NCBI GenBank assembly: GCA_027062285.1
Contig: JAMOTL010000007.1
Coordinates: forward strand, 1 to 60,908
Direction: 5' to 3'
DNA: 60,908 bases
DNA from: Nautiliaceae bacterium
GTDB lineage: Bacteria; Campylobacterota; Campylobacteria; Campylobacterales; Nautiliaceae
Of the stretch, positions 19,234 to 28,987 are shown in pieces. Each line of letters opens with the position of its first letter. Within the stretch, counting starts at the first letter, position 1. The position numbers and the translations under genes were made by a program. The notes under the pieces were generated by a model. That model saw only the letters and a list, made by a program, of their open reading frames with translations, did not search any database and was not told the DNA's origin.

Positions 19234-20811
19234 ATGATAAAAGAACTTGATAAGATTGGTATAAAAGCCGATAAAATCATTCACAATCCAAGTTATGATA
19301 AAATAATTGAAGATACTCTAAAAAGAGGTGAAGTCGTAGAAACTGCTAGCGGAGCCACAGCTGTAGATACAGGGGAATTCACAGGAAGAAGCCCAAAAGA
19401 TAAATACTTCGTAAAACAACCTCCAAGCGAAAACTTCATAGCATGGGGAAATATAAACCAACCGATAACTCCGGAAACTTTTAAAAAACTAGAAAATTTT
19501 ACCAAAGAAGAACTTTCAAAACATGAAGAATTATACGTTATAGATGTATTTGTCGGAGCAAGTAAAGAATCAAGACGTGCAATAAGATTCGTAACTCCTA
19601 TTGCCTGGCAAGCTCATTTTGTTATGAATATGTTTATTTTGCCTACTGAAGAAGAACTTAAAAACTTCAAACCTGATTTTACTTTCTTAGTAGCCGGTCC
19701 GGCAAGATATCCGAACTGGAAAGAAGAAAATTTACATAGTGATATATTTGTAGCATTTAACGTTGAAGAAAATAAAGCTGTAATGAGCGGGACCCTTTAT
19801 GGAGGAGAGCTTAAAAAAGGTATTTTTACAATGATGAATTATTGGCTTCCTCTTGAAGGAAAACTATCCATGCACTGCTCTGCAAATGTTGGTGAAGAAG
19901 GCGATGTTGCTTTATTCTTCGGACTGTCAGGAACAGGAAAAACAACATTATCAACCGACCCGAAAAGAAAACTTATAGGTGATGACGAACACGGTTGGGA
20001 TGATAAAGGTGTGTTTAACTTTGAAGGCGGATGTTACGCAAAAGTAATTAATCTTGACAAAGAGAGCGAACCGGAAATTTATAACGCAATCAGAAGAGGC
20101 GCTCTTCTTGAAAACGTAGTTATAAAAGAAAACGGAGAAGTTGATTATACTGATGGAAGTAAAACCGAAAATACAAGAGTTTCATATCCTATAGAACATA
20201 TTGAAAATCACGAATGCACTCTTCAAGGCGGACATCCTAAAAATATTATATTCTTAACAGCAGACGCATTCGGAGTACTTCCACCGGTATCAAAACTCAC
20301 AAAAGAACAGGCAATGTATTATTTCCTAAGCGGATATACGGCAAAAGTAGCCGGAACGGAAAGAGGCATTACTGAACCGGTAGCAACGTTTAGTGCATGT
20401 TTTGGTGAGCCATTCCTTCCACTTCATCCAACAGTTTACGCAAAACTTCTTGGAGAAAAGATAGATAAACACGGAGTAAATGTTTATCTTGTAAATACAG
20501 GATGGACTGGCGGACCTTATGGAGTTGGAAAAAGAATGAGTATTAAAGATACAAGAGCTTGTATCAACGCAATTCTTGACGGAAGCATTAACAATGCGGA
20601 ATTTGAAACTCTTCCGGTATTTAATTTGGCAATTCCAACAGAACTTCCTGGAGTAAATACACAAGTATTAAATCCAAGAAATACATGGGAAGATAAAGAA
20701 GCATACGACAAACAACTAAGAAAACTTGCTGAAATGTTTATTGAAAACTTCAAAAGATACGAAGACGTACCTGAAGGAAAAGAATACGAAAAAGCCGGTC
20801 CTAAACTGTAA
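19234..20811 (+). CDS. pckA: Phosphoenolpyruvate carboxykinase (ATP)
   Basis: [45 protein letters not shown]. Confidence 0.97.
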   Translation: MIKELDKIGIKADKIIHNPSYDKIIEDTLKRGEVVETASGATAVDTGEFTGRSPKDKYFVKQPPSENFIAWGNINQPITPETFKKLENFTKEELSKHEELYVIDVFVGASKESRRAIRFVTPIAWQAHFVMNMFILPTEEELKNFKPDFTFLVAGPARYPNWKEENLHSDIFVAFNVEENKAVMSGTLYGGELKKGIFTMMNYWLPLEGKLSMHCSANVGEEGDVALFFGLSGTGKTTLSTDPKRKLIGDDEHGWDDKGVFNFEGGCYAKVINLDKESEPEIYNAIRRGALLENVVIKENGEVDYTDGSKTENTRVSYPIEHIENHECTLQGGHPKNIIFLTADAFGVLPPVSKLTKEQAMYYFLSGYTAKVAGTERGITEPVATFSACFGEPFLPLHPTVYAKLLGEKIDKHGVNVYLVNTGWTGGPYGVGKRMSIKDTRACINAILDGSINNAEFETLPVFNLAIPTELPGVNTQVLNPRNTWEDKEAYDKQLRKLAEMFIENFKRYEDVPEGKEYEKAGPKL

Positions 20812-20857
20812 ACTATTAGAGATTCTCTCTTTTTTCTTTCTTTTTTTATTTGCAATA

Positions 20858-21955
20858 ATGGACGATTTTATACGGTATTTTTTAATAATTCCAATAATTC
20901 TTTTTCTTTTTTTCATTTATAAAAAATTAAAATTAATTGTTTTAATGTTTTTGTTAATAACAGTAAGTTTAATTGATAAAAGCACTTTAAAAATATATTA
21001 TCCCATTATAGATAAAACTTTTGTTTTAAAAAAAGAATTATGCCTTGAAAAATTAAACAACTATATCGGAACATATCAGCCAATAGACTGTAAAGGTATT
21101 AAACTTCCCAAAAATACTCCGGTTACCGTTAAACGTGTCATTAAAAACAAATTTTTTATATTTCCGTCCTATTTTTTAATTTTAAAAACTCCATATGACG
21201 AGAAAATTAAAGAAAAACTCCAAGTGAAAGAGATAAAAGTATTTGCCAACTCTTTTTTATCTGAAATCGGAAAATTAAAAAACATTAAAATATCTAACTT
21301 TTTTCAAAACAATTCTTTAATTATTTTTTTTTATTTTCTCTACTTAGTTTTAATTGTTTCCTATATAAATATACCTCTACTTTTAAAAACAATTACTTAT
21401 TTTATTGCTTATTATTATATTTTGTTATCAGCTATAAATGACGGATTTAGTTCTTTTTTATTAGGAATACCTTTTTTAATCTTTGTAATATTCGAAATTT
21501 TCAAAAACAAAGGGCTTGTTAAATATTTAAATATATTTATTCTCATTTTATTTTTAATACTGTTAATCAGCGATAAATCTAAAAACAGCTTTATTTATCC
21601 GCTAGTAAATAAAGAAATCACTTTAAAAAAAGATTTAAAATATGAAATTAAAAATGGATATTTAGAATTTTCAACAGACTCGAATAAAACTTTAAAAAAC
21701 AAAACAATTAAATTTATTTCTCAAAAAGTAGCAAACTATGCTGATATTTCAACTAATTACGTTTATGAAATTAAACTCGACAATAAAAAACTTTTGATGA
21801 ATGAAGGAGATGTAATTTTATTTTTAAAATATGAAAACATTCCTTATCCTCATTCAATCACAAACTCCCCACTTTTTTATTTTAGCTTCTATATTTTAAT
21901 TTATCCTTTCGTTTTATTGTTATTTATATTTTTAATAAGATTTTTAAAAGAATAG
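20858..21955 (+). CDS. Membrane protein of unknown function with two similar halves
   Basis: Internal ATG at 20858 (MDDFIRYF) is more plausible than the 20726 ORF start, which overlaps pckA; several TM segments. Confidence 0.6.
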   Translation: MDDFIRYFLIIPIILFLFFIYKKLKLIVLMFLLITVSLIDKSTLKIYYPIIDKTFVLKKELCLEKLNNYIGTYQPIDCKGIKLPKNTPVTVKRVIKNKFFIFPSYFLILKTPYDEKIKEKLQVKEIKVFANSFLSEIGKLKNIKISNFFQNNSLIIFFYFLYLVLIVSYINIPLLLKTITYFIAYYYILLSAINDGFSSFLLGIPFLIFVIFEIFKNKGLVKYLNIFILILFLILLISDKSKNSFIYPLVNKEITLKKDLKYEIKNGYLEFSTDSNKTLKNKTIKFISQKVANYADISTNYVYEIKLDNKKLLMNEGDVILFLKYENIPYPHSITNSPLFYFSFYILIYPFVLLLFIFLIRFLKE

Positions 21956-22001
21956 TTGCTTTTTTTAATGAATTTTTATATAATTTCAATCCGATAATTA
22001 T

Positions 22002-22078
22002 GCGGGCTTAGCTCAGTTGGCTAGAGCGCCACCTTGCCAAGGTGGAGGTCGCGGGTTCGAGTCCCGTAGCCCGCTCCA
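22002..22078 (+). tRNA. tRNA-Gly(GCC)
   Basis: Cloverleaf with 7-bp acceptor GCGGGCT/AGCCCGC, anticodon loop TTGCCAA, TTCGAGT, encoded CCA. Confidence 0.97.
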
Positions 22079-22102
22079 GTAAATTCAAAGCTTTGAATTT
22101 AC
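22079..22102. repeat. Perfect 24-bp palindrome between tRNA-Gly and tRNA-Cys
   Basis: GTAAATTCAAAG|CTTTGAATTTAC. Confidence 0.95.
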
Positions 22103-22104
22103 AT

Positions 22105-22179
22105 GGCGCCATAGCCAAGTGGCTAAGGCAGGGGCCTGCAAAGCCCTGATCCCCGGTTCGAATCCGGGTGGCGCCTCCA
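22105..22179 (+). tRNA. tRNA-Cys(GCA)
   Basis: Acceptor GGCGCCA/TGGCGCC, anticodon loop CTGCAAA, TTCGAAT, encoded CCA. Confidence 0.96.
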
Positions 22180-22222
22180 TTAAGCTTATTTTAAGAAAGT
22201 TATGATAAACTTTCAACCTCAA

Positions 22223-22310
22223 GCCCGGGTGGCGGAACTGGTAGACGCAAGGGACTTAAAATCCCTCGGGCATTTCGCCCGTGCCGGTTCGAGTCCGGCC
22301 CCGGGCACCA
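22223..22310 (+). tRNA. tRNA-Leu(TAA)
   Basis: Acceptor GCCCGGG/CCCGGGC, anticodon loop CTTAAAA, long variable arm, encoded CCA. Confidence 0.96.
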
Positions 22311-22344
22311 CTTACTTATATCTAAGTTCTCAATCTTTTTGTAT

Positions 22345-22434
<90 letters not shown>

Positions 22435-22566
22435 CTGATAGACACTCTCTACTTTTTAACATTTTGTTTTTTCATAACATATAAAAATATACTATTAAAA
22501 TAATAAAACATAACAATTTTTTAATTTTCATTTAATGTTAAATTATCTTTTGTTATAATTCTTCTT

Positions 22567-23628
22567 ATGAACAATAAAAAAAACAACTTAGGTACTTTTA
22601 GATATAATCTTACAATTATAAGTAGTTTTATAGCTATTTTAATAGCTTCTATTTTTTTATTTTTAAGGCTTTTCAATATTCTTCCGCAAGATTACAAAAC
22701 AATAATCGCCATATGTATTTTCCTGACAATTACCGGATCACTTCTTTTTATTATGAAATACTTTACGAAATATTTTTATATTACACAAAAAATTGCCTTT
22801 GTTTTTATAAATTTTGTTCTATTTGCCATTGCTTATATCACGCAGAATGTAATAGTTTTAATTTGGCTTTCTTTTTTAATAATGGTAGTTTCAGTTACTT
22901 CAGATAAATTCTTTTTATTTTTTTTGAGTATTTTGATTTCACTTGAAATGCTATTTGCAGAATTTATATATCCTCCCTTGCACGCACCGTTATTTATAAA
23001 ATTAGTTATTTTTATATCATTTATAGCTTTTAGTATTTTAGGTTTTTTAATTTCTCAGCAATTAGAAAAATTCGCATATGAAAACGAAGCCCAAAAAGCA
23101 CTACTTGAAAAAATGACTCTTATAGATTTTCTCACAGAAACATATAACAGAAGAGCTTTTTTTAAACTTGCAAATACGCTTATAGGAGATGCTTTAAGAA
23201 ATCATCAACAATTAGGAATTATAATGCTTGATATAGACCATTTTAAGAAAATAAACGATACATACGGTCACCACATAGGGGATGTAGTTTTAAGAGATTT
23301 TTCATTAATGATTAAAAACAACATAAGAGAAAATGACCTGTTTGCAAGAATCGGCGGTGAAGAGTTCGTGATATTAACAAAAATAAATAACATCAGTCAT
23401 CTTTATAATATGTGTGACAAGATTTTATATATAACAAACAATTTAATTATAAAAGAAAACGACATTATATTGAAAATAACCATAAGTATTGGATGCTATA
23501 TATTCGATCCATTGGAAGAAAACTTGGAAAGTGCGTTAAATAAGGCTGATATAGCATTATATGAAGCTAAAAAAACCAGAAATACTTTTGTTATATTTCC
23601 GGACCTCAAAAAAAAATTTATTTCCTAA
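22567..23628 (+). CDS. Membrane-anchored diguanylate cyclase (GGDEF)
   Basis: N-terminal TM segments; DFLTETYNRRAFF, LDIDHFKKINDTYGHHIGD, ARIGGEEFVIL. Confidence 0.9.
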   Translation: MNNKKNNLGTFRYNLTIISSFIAILIASIFLFLRLFNILPQDYKTIIAICIFLTITGSLLFIMKYFTKYFYITQKIAFVFINFVLFAIAYITQNVIVLIWLSFLIMVVSVTSDKFFLFFLSILISLEMLFAEFIYPPLHAPLFIKLVIFISFIAFSILGFLISQQLEKFAYENEAQKALLEKMTLIDFLTETYNRRAFFKLANTLIGDALRNHQQLGIIMLDIDHFKKINDTYGHHIGDVVLRDFSLMIKNNIRENDLFARIGGEEFVILTKINNISHLYNMCDKILYITNNLIIKENDIILKITISIGCYIFDPLEENLESALNKADIALYEAKKTRNTFVIFPDLKKKFIS

Positions 23629-24765
23629 AACTTATTTTGCCAAGTTCTTGTGGGTAGTCTCTTTTTTGAGCAAGTTCACATGAAAGTCTTTCAAGTTCAT
23701 TTTCATCAAGTTTTAGTTTTTTGGGGGTTATATTATATTTTTCAAGCTCTTTTTTAATAACTTTTACCATTTCTATAATAGATGAAGCTTTTACTATTTC
23801 ACATTTTGCGTATCTATTTGCTATAAAAACTTCAGTGGCTCTCAGTTCCGAGTCGTTTCCGGGAATTTGCTGAGTACCAAAGAGCGGAGTTTTGGTGATT
23901 TTAGCATTTTTAAAGCCCGGAATAAATCTTGAGATATATTCAATAGCTTTTTTCGTCCTTTCATTTACCAATCTTTCATCCCATCCTTTTTCGATAATAT
24001 CTATAAACTTCTTAGGCATTTTTGGCTGTGACGAGTCGTCACTCTTAACAAGCCCGTCATCAAACAGAGTTGATTTTTCACTCATGTAATGAAGCTGAAA
24101 ATACTCTCCGGATACGGCGTAAACTGCCCAAGCCCTTTATCGGTACCTCTTATTCCAAGAAATATAATTTCAGGCCAAAACTCTTCCTCATTTTTCCATT
24201 TGGTTACATAAGTCGCTTTAAATTCTACAAATCTCTCTTCTTTAAATCCTGCCAAATCATCTATTTTACCGCTCTCAAATCCGGCGGCGTTTATCAGATA
24301 ATCAAATACTTCTTTTTTTATTTCACCGTTTTGTCTGTATTCAATCTCCCATTTCTCTCCTGCCCTTTTTACATCTTAAAAGAATATGAGCGCTTGCGGC
24401 TATTCCAAATACGTTTAACCCGAACTCTTTTACAAGAATCACCGGTTCTTTTATAGCTTTCAAATCAACATTTCTTGCTAAAACACTCATCCAGTCTTCA
24501 TTTGTTTTCGGATATTTTACAAATCTATTTTTAAGTTTTTTTATCTTTTCTTAAGTAAATCGATTGACTATTTTAAAAGCTGTAAACGCTGCTCTAGAGA
24601 TATTTCAGGATAAAGGTTTCCTCCGACGTGTAAATGACACATAGGAGGCCCGGATACCAAAGAATTCTTTTTTTCAAAAACAGTAACGTCATAGCTTTTT
24701 TCTTTTAAATATATACCGGCTCCACATCCCGCTATTCCTGCTCCGATTATCGCTATTTTACCCAT
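23618..24765 (-). pseudogene. Frameshifted FAD-dependent oxidoreductase pseudogene
   Basis: N-terminal dinucleotide-binding fragment MGKIAIIGAGIAGCGAGIYLKEKSYDVTVFEKK (24568-24765) and C-terminal fragment (23618-24085) joined by residues readable only in shifted frames (e.g. EVFDYLINAAGFESGKIDDLAGFKEERFVEFKATYVTKWKNEEEFWPEIIFLGIRGTDKGLGQFTPYPES). Confidence 0.85.
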
Positions 24766-25411
24766 TTATAGCCTTTAATTGAGATAATTCGTTTATCACA
24801 AAATCGGCTCCTAAGCTTTTTATATCAACTCCCTGAGAATATCCGTGCGTAATTGCTACGCTTTTTATTCCCGCGGCTTTAGCGGCTAAAATATCGTTTT
24901 TGCTATCCCCTACCATTATCGCATTTTCTTTTGAAGTTCCAAGCCTCTCACACGCCACCAATAAAGGCAGAGGAGAAGGCTTTTTTTCACTTAAAGAGTC
25001 TCCTCCCAAAATCAGTTCAAAATACTTTTCAATTCCAAGCTCTTTTAAAATAGGAGATACAAATTCATACGGTTTATTGGTAATAATAGCCTTTTTTTTA
25101 TCTTTAAAATATTTAAGTATCTCTTTTGCTCCCGGATATAGCTTCGTATTCACGCAAAGATTATTTTTATAATGTTCCATAAATATTTTATATGCTTTTT
25201 TATATTCGTCTTCATTTATATCTTTAATCTCCATCCCTCCGCTTAGGGCTCTTTTTACCAATATACTAGCTCCGTTACCCACCCATGTTTTTATTGTTTC
25301 ATGCTCAAATTCTTGTTTTCTTAATTCTTTTAACATATAATTTATTGAAACTGCCAAATCATCGCCGCTGTCTATTAACGTTCCGTCCAAGTCAAATAAA
25401 ATCGCTTCCAC
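24758..25411 (-). CDS. HAD-family phosphoglycolate phosphatase-like hydrolase
   Basis: LFDLDGTLIDSGDDLA, KPYEFVSPIL, MVGDSKNDILAAKAAG. Confidence 0.88.
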   Translation of the reverse strand: MEAILFDLDGTLIDSGDDLAVSINYMLKELRKQEFEHETIKTWVGNGASILVKRALSGGMEIKDINEDEYKKAYKIFMEHYKNNLCVNTKLYPGAKEILKYFKDKKKAIITNKPYEFVSPILKELGIEKYFELILGGDSLSEKKPSPLPLLVACERLGTSKENAIMVGDSKNDILAAKAAGIKSVAITHGYSQGVDIKSLGADFVINELSQLKAING

Positions 25412-26177
25412 TCACTTCCTTTAGTGCTCTATTTAATATTTTAACGATATCGGGATGTTCGTAAATAAATCCGTGACGGATATTATCAAAATAGATTACT
25501 CTTTTGAGATTTTTTATATGTTTAAGTAAATTTTCAAGTGATTTTTGAGGAATAATATCATCATGTTTTAAAGCCACAACCACTACGGGAGCATTAGTTT
25601 TTGAAATAAACTCATATTCCTTAAATTTATGTTTTAACAATAAAGAAACTGGAAAAATAGGATATCTTAACTTCGCTATATTTTCGATACTGTCAAAAGG
25701 AGTAATTAACACCACGCCTTTTACGTCTCTTTTTGAAGCTACAAAACTCGCTACCGCCGTACCAAGACTTCTACCCATAACAATATCGGGTTTATATTTA
25801 TCATATATTTCAAGCGCGTATTTTAAAATACACTCTTCACATGGTTTTCCTTCACTTCCTGCGTATCCAGGATAATTAAAACCTAAAAAATTATAATTTT
25901 TAAGTTTCGGAGCTATATTATCAATAAATTCTATTACATTATTGGCGTTACCGCTAAAATAAAGCACAAGAGGAGCATCTTTTTTATTTTCAAGATAAGC
26001 CCCTTCAAGATTTATCCCGTCAGTAGTGGTAAAAAAGATTTTTTTGGCAGTTTTTGGAGAATACTCTTTTGCGTAGTGTCGTTGAAATACTTTTTTATCT
26101 TGAATTAAATATAAATAAAATGCCCCTATGAAATAAATGAAAAATAAGAAAAAAACGAAATAAAAAAGAACTTTCAT
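25392..26177 (-). CDS. Alpha/beta hydrolase (BEM46/ABHD13-like)
   Basis: LYFSGNANNVIEF, FNYPGYAGSEGKP, MGRSLGTAVA nucleophile elbow. Confidence 0.8.
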   Translation of the reverse strand: MKVLFYFVFFLFFIYFIGAFYLYLIQDKKVFQRHYAKEYSPKTAKKIFFTTTDGINLEGAYLENKKDAPLVLYFSGNANNVIEFIDNIAPKLKNYNFLGFNYPGYAGSEGKPCEECILKYALEIYDKYKPDIVMGRSLGTAVASFVASKRDVKGVVLITPFDSIENIAKLRYPIFPVSLLLKHKFKEYEFISKTNAPVVVVALKHDDIIPQKSLENLLKHIKNLKRVIYFDNIRHGFIYEHPDIVKILNRALKEVSGSDFI

Positions 26178-26200
26178 AATATTCCTTAAAGAAAAAGGGA

Positions 26201-26980
26201 TTAAAACTCTATTAATCCCTCAAGAGGAGAAGAAGCCGTAGCGTAAGGTTTTTTCGGAATTCTTCCCGCTTTATATGCCATTCTTCCGGCAATTACAGCA
26301 TGTTTCATAGCTTCAGCCATTCTTATTGGGTCTTTTGCCTGAGCAATTGCCGTATTAGTTAAAACTCCATCTGCTCCTAGTTCCATAGCTACACTCGCAT
26401 CACTTGCCGTACCTATTCCGGCATCAACAATTACCGGCACGTTTACAGCGTCTTTTACGAATACAACGTTATATCTGTTTTGAATACCAAGACCGCTTCC
26501 AATAGGAGCCGCAAGAGGCATTACAGCTGCAGCACCAGCATCTTCAAGTCTTTTTGCCATAATCGGGTCATCGTTTGTATATGCCATAACAGTGAAATCT
26601 TCTTTTGCCAAAACTTCACAAGCTTTTAAAGTTTCCATTACATCAGGATACAGAGTTTTTTTGGTATCACCGATTACTTCAAGCTTTATAATATCAATAC
26701 CTGTCGCTTCTCTTACTAATCTAAAAAGCGTAATAGCCTCTTCAGCCGTTGTACATCCTGCTGAATTCGGAAGAATCTGAACGTCCGTATCTTTAAAATA
26801 ATCCATAAGGTTTTCTTCATTCGGATCTAAAATATTCACTCTTCTAACAGCCACCGTAATCATTTCAGCACCACTCGCAAGGGTTGCGTCACGCGTAGTT
26901 TTAAAATCAGGATATTTCCCGCTTCCTACAATTAATCTACTTGTAAATTCATATTTACCTATTTTTAAAATATCAGCCAT
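26201..26980 (-). CDS. thiG: Thiazole synthase
   Basis: [57 protein letters not shown]. Confidence 0.96.
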   Translation of the reverse strand: MADILKIGKYEFTSRLIVGSGKYPDFKTTRDATLASGAEMITVAVRRVNILDPNEENLMDYFKDTDVQILPNSAGCTTAEEAITLFRLVREATGIDIIKLEVIGDTKKTLYPDVMETLKACEVLAKEDFTVMAYTNDDPIMAKRLEDAGAAAVMPLAAPIGSGLGIQNRYNVVFVKDAVNVPVIVDAGIGTASDASVAMELGADGVLTNTAIAQAKDPIRMAEAMKHAVIAGRMAYKAGRIPKKPYATASSPLEGLIEF

Positions 26981-28040
26981 TATTTCTCCTTATTTTTATA
27001 TAATCCCAAATTTCCTTATCTCCAAAAAGTCCGCGTCTAGCAAATAACATCAACAATAATAATAATAAACTAAATACTACCATTCTAAGTCCTGGAATAC
27101 CGTGAATAGGTCCTAAATGCCATGCCGTTTCATCTAGAGGTCTTAATACTTCCATACCTCCGATAAATAAAAATGTTCCTAAAATAGCACCGCTCATACT
27201 TCCAAGACCGCCCAATACTATAATAATTAAAAGCTGGAATGTCAACATAAATGTAAACTGATCAGGTGAAATAGATCCAATACTACTTGCCATAAGCCCT
27301 CCGCCAATTCCTTCAAAAAACGCACTGGTCATAAAAGCGGATGTTTTAGTCCAAAAAGTATTTACACCCATAGCAAGAGCGGCGTCTTCGTCGTCTCTTA
27401 CAGATTTCATCGCTCTTCCGAATTTTGAATATACGATATTATAAATAAGAATTACGGTAATTAAAGTCGCAACTCCAATCCAAAAATAACTTGCAAAAGG
27501 AGGAATGGAATCAAGTCCCATCGAACCGTTTGAAATTTGAGGATTGTTAATTAAAAAGATTCTAATAATAAACCCGAATCCAAGGGTTACGATAGCTAAA
27601 TAATCCCCTCTTACCCTAAACACAGGAAAAGCCAAAGTAAGAGCCACAAGAGCTGCAACTATGCCGCTTATTAAAAGCGCGAAAAACGGATTTGGCAAAA
27701 ATACGTCTCTAATGAGCGGAAGAGGCTCCGCTAACATATACATCTCTTCTTTAAGTTCGGGAGAAAGCATCAAAATAGCAGTAACATACGCACCGATTGC
27801 CACAAACCCGTTAGGCTCCAATGAAAACTGACCGGTTACACCGTTTATGAGGTTATAACTGACTGCCAAAATAATAAAAATATAAATATTCCCAAGTACC
27901 GTAATAGTATAATCGCTGAAAATTTTAGGAGATACGTATAAAAATGCTAAAAATACAGCGGTTACTATTCCAATCAGGGCAAAATACTGCCCAGGCGTCA
28001 TTGTCTTCACGTTCCACTTTTTCATTTTCGATTCTCCCAT
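26973..28040 (-). CDS. livM: Branched-chain amino acid-type ABC transporter permease (LivM family)
   Basis: LivM-like: [40 protein letters not shown]. Confidence 0.88.
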   Translation of the reverse strand: MGESKMKKWNVKTMTPGQYFALIGIVTAVFLAFLYVSPKIFSDYTITVLGNIYIFIILAVSYNLINGVTGQFSLEPNGFVAIGAYVTAILMLSPELKEEMYMLAEPLPLIRDVFLPNPFFALLISGIVAALVALTLAFPVFRVRGDYLAIVTLGFGFIIRIFLINNPQISNGSMGLDSIPPFASYFWIGVATLITVILIYNIVYSKFGRAMKSVRDDEDAALAMGVNTFWTKTSAFMTSAFFEGIGGGLMASSIGSISPDQFTFMLTFQLLIIIVLGGLGSMSGAILGTFLFIGGMEVLRPLDETAWHLGPIHGIPGLRMVVFSLLLLLLMLFARRGLFGDKEIWDYIKIRRNNG

Positions 28041-28043
28041 AGC

Positions 28044-28985
28044 TTAAAATCTTTGTCTTTCGAAATCTATACCCATTATTCCGGTAGGTTTAAATAAAAG
28101 AACGAAAATCAGCAAAATAAACGCAAACGCATCTTTCCAACCTCCAAGTTCCGGCAAAAATCCGGGAATAGCTACTTCTACGAATCCTAAAATAAATCCT
28201 CCTATAACAGCTCCCGTAACACTTCCGATACCACCGACAACAGCTGCGGCGAATGCTTTTAATCCTACAAGAACCCCCATATACGGGTCAATACTAGGAT
28301 ATGCCATAGCATAGGCCACACCACCTATCGCCGCCAACGCAGAACCCAAGGCAAAAACAAACGCGATAATTTTATTTGAATCCGCACCCATAAGTTTTAC
28401 CGTCTGAATATCAAAAGCCAAAGCCCTAATAGCAATTCCGACTTTTATTTTAAATAAAATAAACAGCACTAAACCTAATAAAAGCAAAGTGATAATAGGT
28501 ACTAAAATAGTGAGAATAGGCACAGTCACATCACCAAAGTGAAGTACTTGAGAAAACCATTTAGGAAAATAAAAAGACTGATAATTTCCTCCGAAATATT
28601 GATTAGCTATAACGTTAAATAAAGATTCCAAGAAAAACGAAATACCGATAGCGGTAATCAAAAGAGAAATTTTAGGAGCGTTTTTATCTAAAAGAGGCTT
28701 ATATGCCGTTACATAAGTCAAAACTCCTATAAATGCCGTTAGAATAATTGAAAATCCCACAGCAGTTAAAAAAACGGGCATTGTTACGTTTTCAAATTTC
28801 CAGCCCGTCAAAAGCCCGACAAAAATAAATGCCAAAAACGCTCCTACCATCATAATGTCACCGTGAGCGAAGTTAATAAGTCTAAGAACTCCATATACAA
28901 GCGTATATCCTATAGCAATCAGAGCATACATACTGCCAAGAGAAAATCCGTTTACCACCTGTTGGATTATAAAACTAAAATCCAT
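28044..28985 (-). CDS. livH: Branched-chain amino acid-type ABC transporter permease (LivH family)
   Basis: LivH-like: VNGFSLGSMYALIAIGYTLVYGVLRLINFAHGDIMM, VVGGIGSVTGAVIGG. Confidence 0.9.
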   Translation of the reverse strand: MDFSFIIQQVVNGFSLGSMYALIAIGYTLVYGVLRLINFAHGDIMMVGAFLAFIFVGLLTGWKFENVTMPVFLTAVGFSIILTAFIGVLTYVTAYKPLLDKNAPKISLLITAIGISFFLESLFNVIANQYFGGNYQSFYFPKWFSQVLHFGDVTVPILTILVPIITLLLLGLVLFILFKIKVGIAIRALAFDIQTVKLMGADSNKIIAFVFALGSALAAIGGVAYAMAYPSIDPYMGVLVGLKAFAAAVVGGIGSVTGAVIGGFILGFVEVAIPGFLPELGGWKDAFAFILLIFVLLFKPTGIMGIDFERQRF

Positions 28986-28987
28986 CG

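Noticed and set aside
20812-20840. Terminator after pckA (AGAGA-TTC-TCTCT-TTTT)
   Set aside because: Stem of only 5 A/T-rich bp; too weak to call as a feature.
20726-20857. Upstream part of ORF 20726..21955
   Set aside because: Overlaps pckA in another frame; ATG at 20858 gives a sensible TM N-terminus.
20326-20916. Antisense ORFs over pckA 3' end
   Set aside because: Overlap a strongly supported CDS, no family resemblance, no RBS; coding-strand shadow.
24070-24456. Plus-strand 128-aa ORF
   Set aside because: Lies antisense to the decayed FAD-oxidoreductase; no protein-like family signal.
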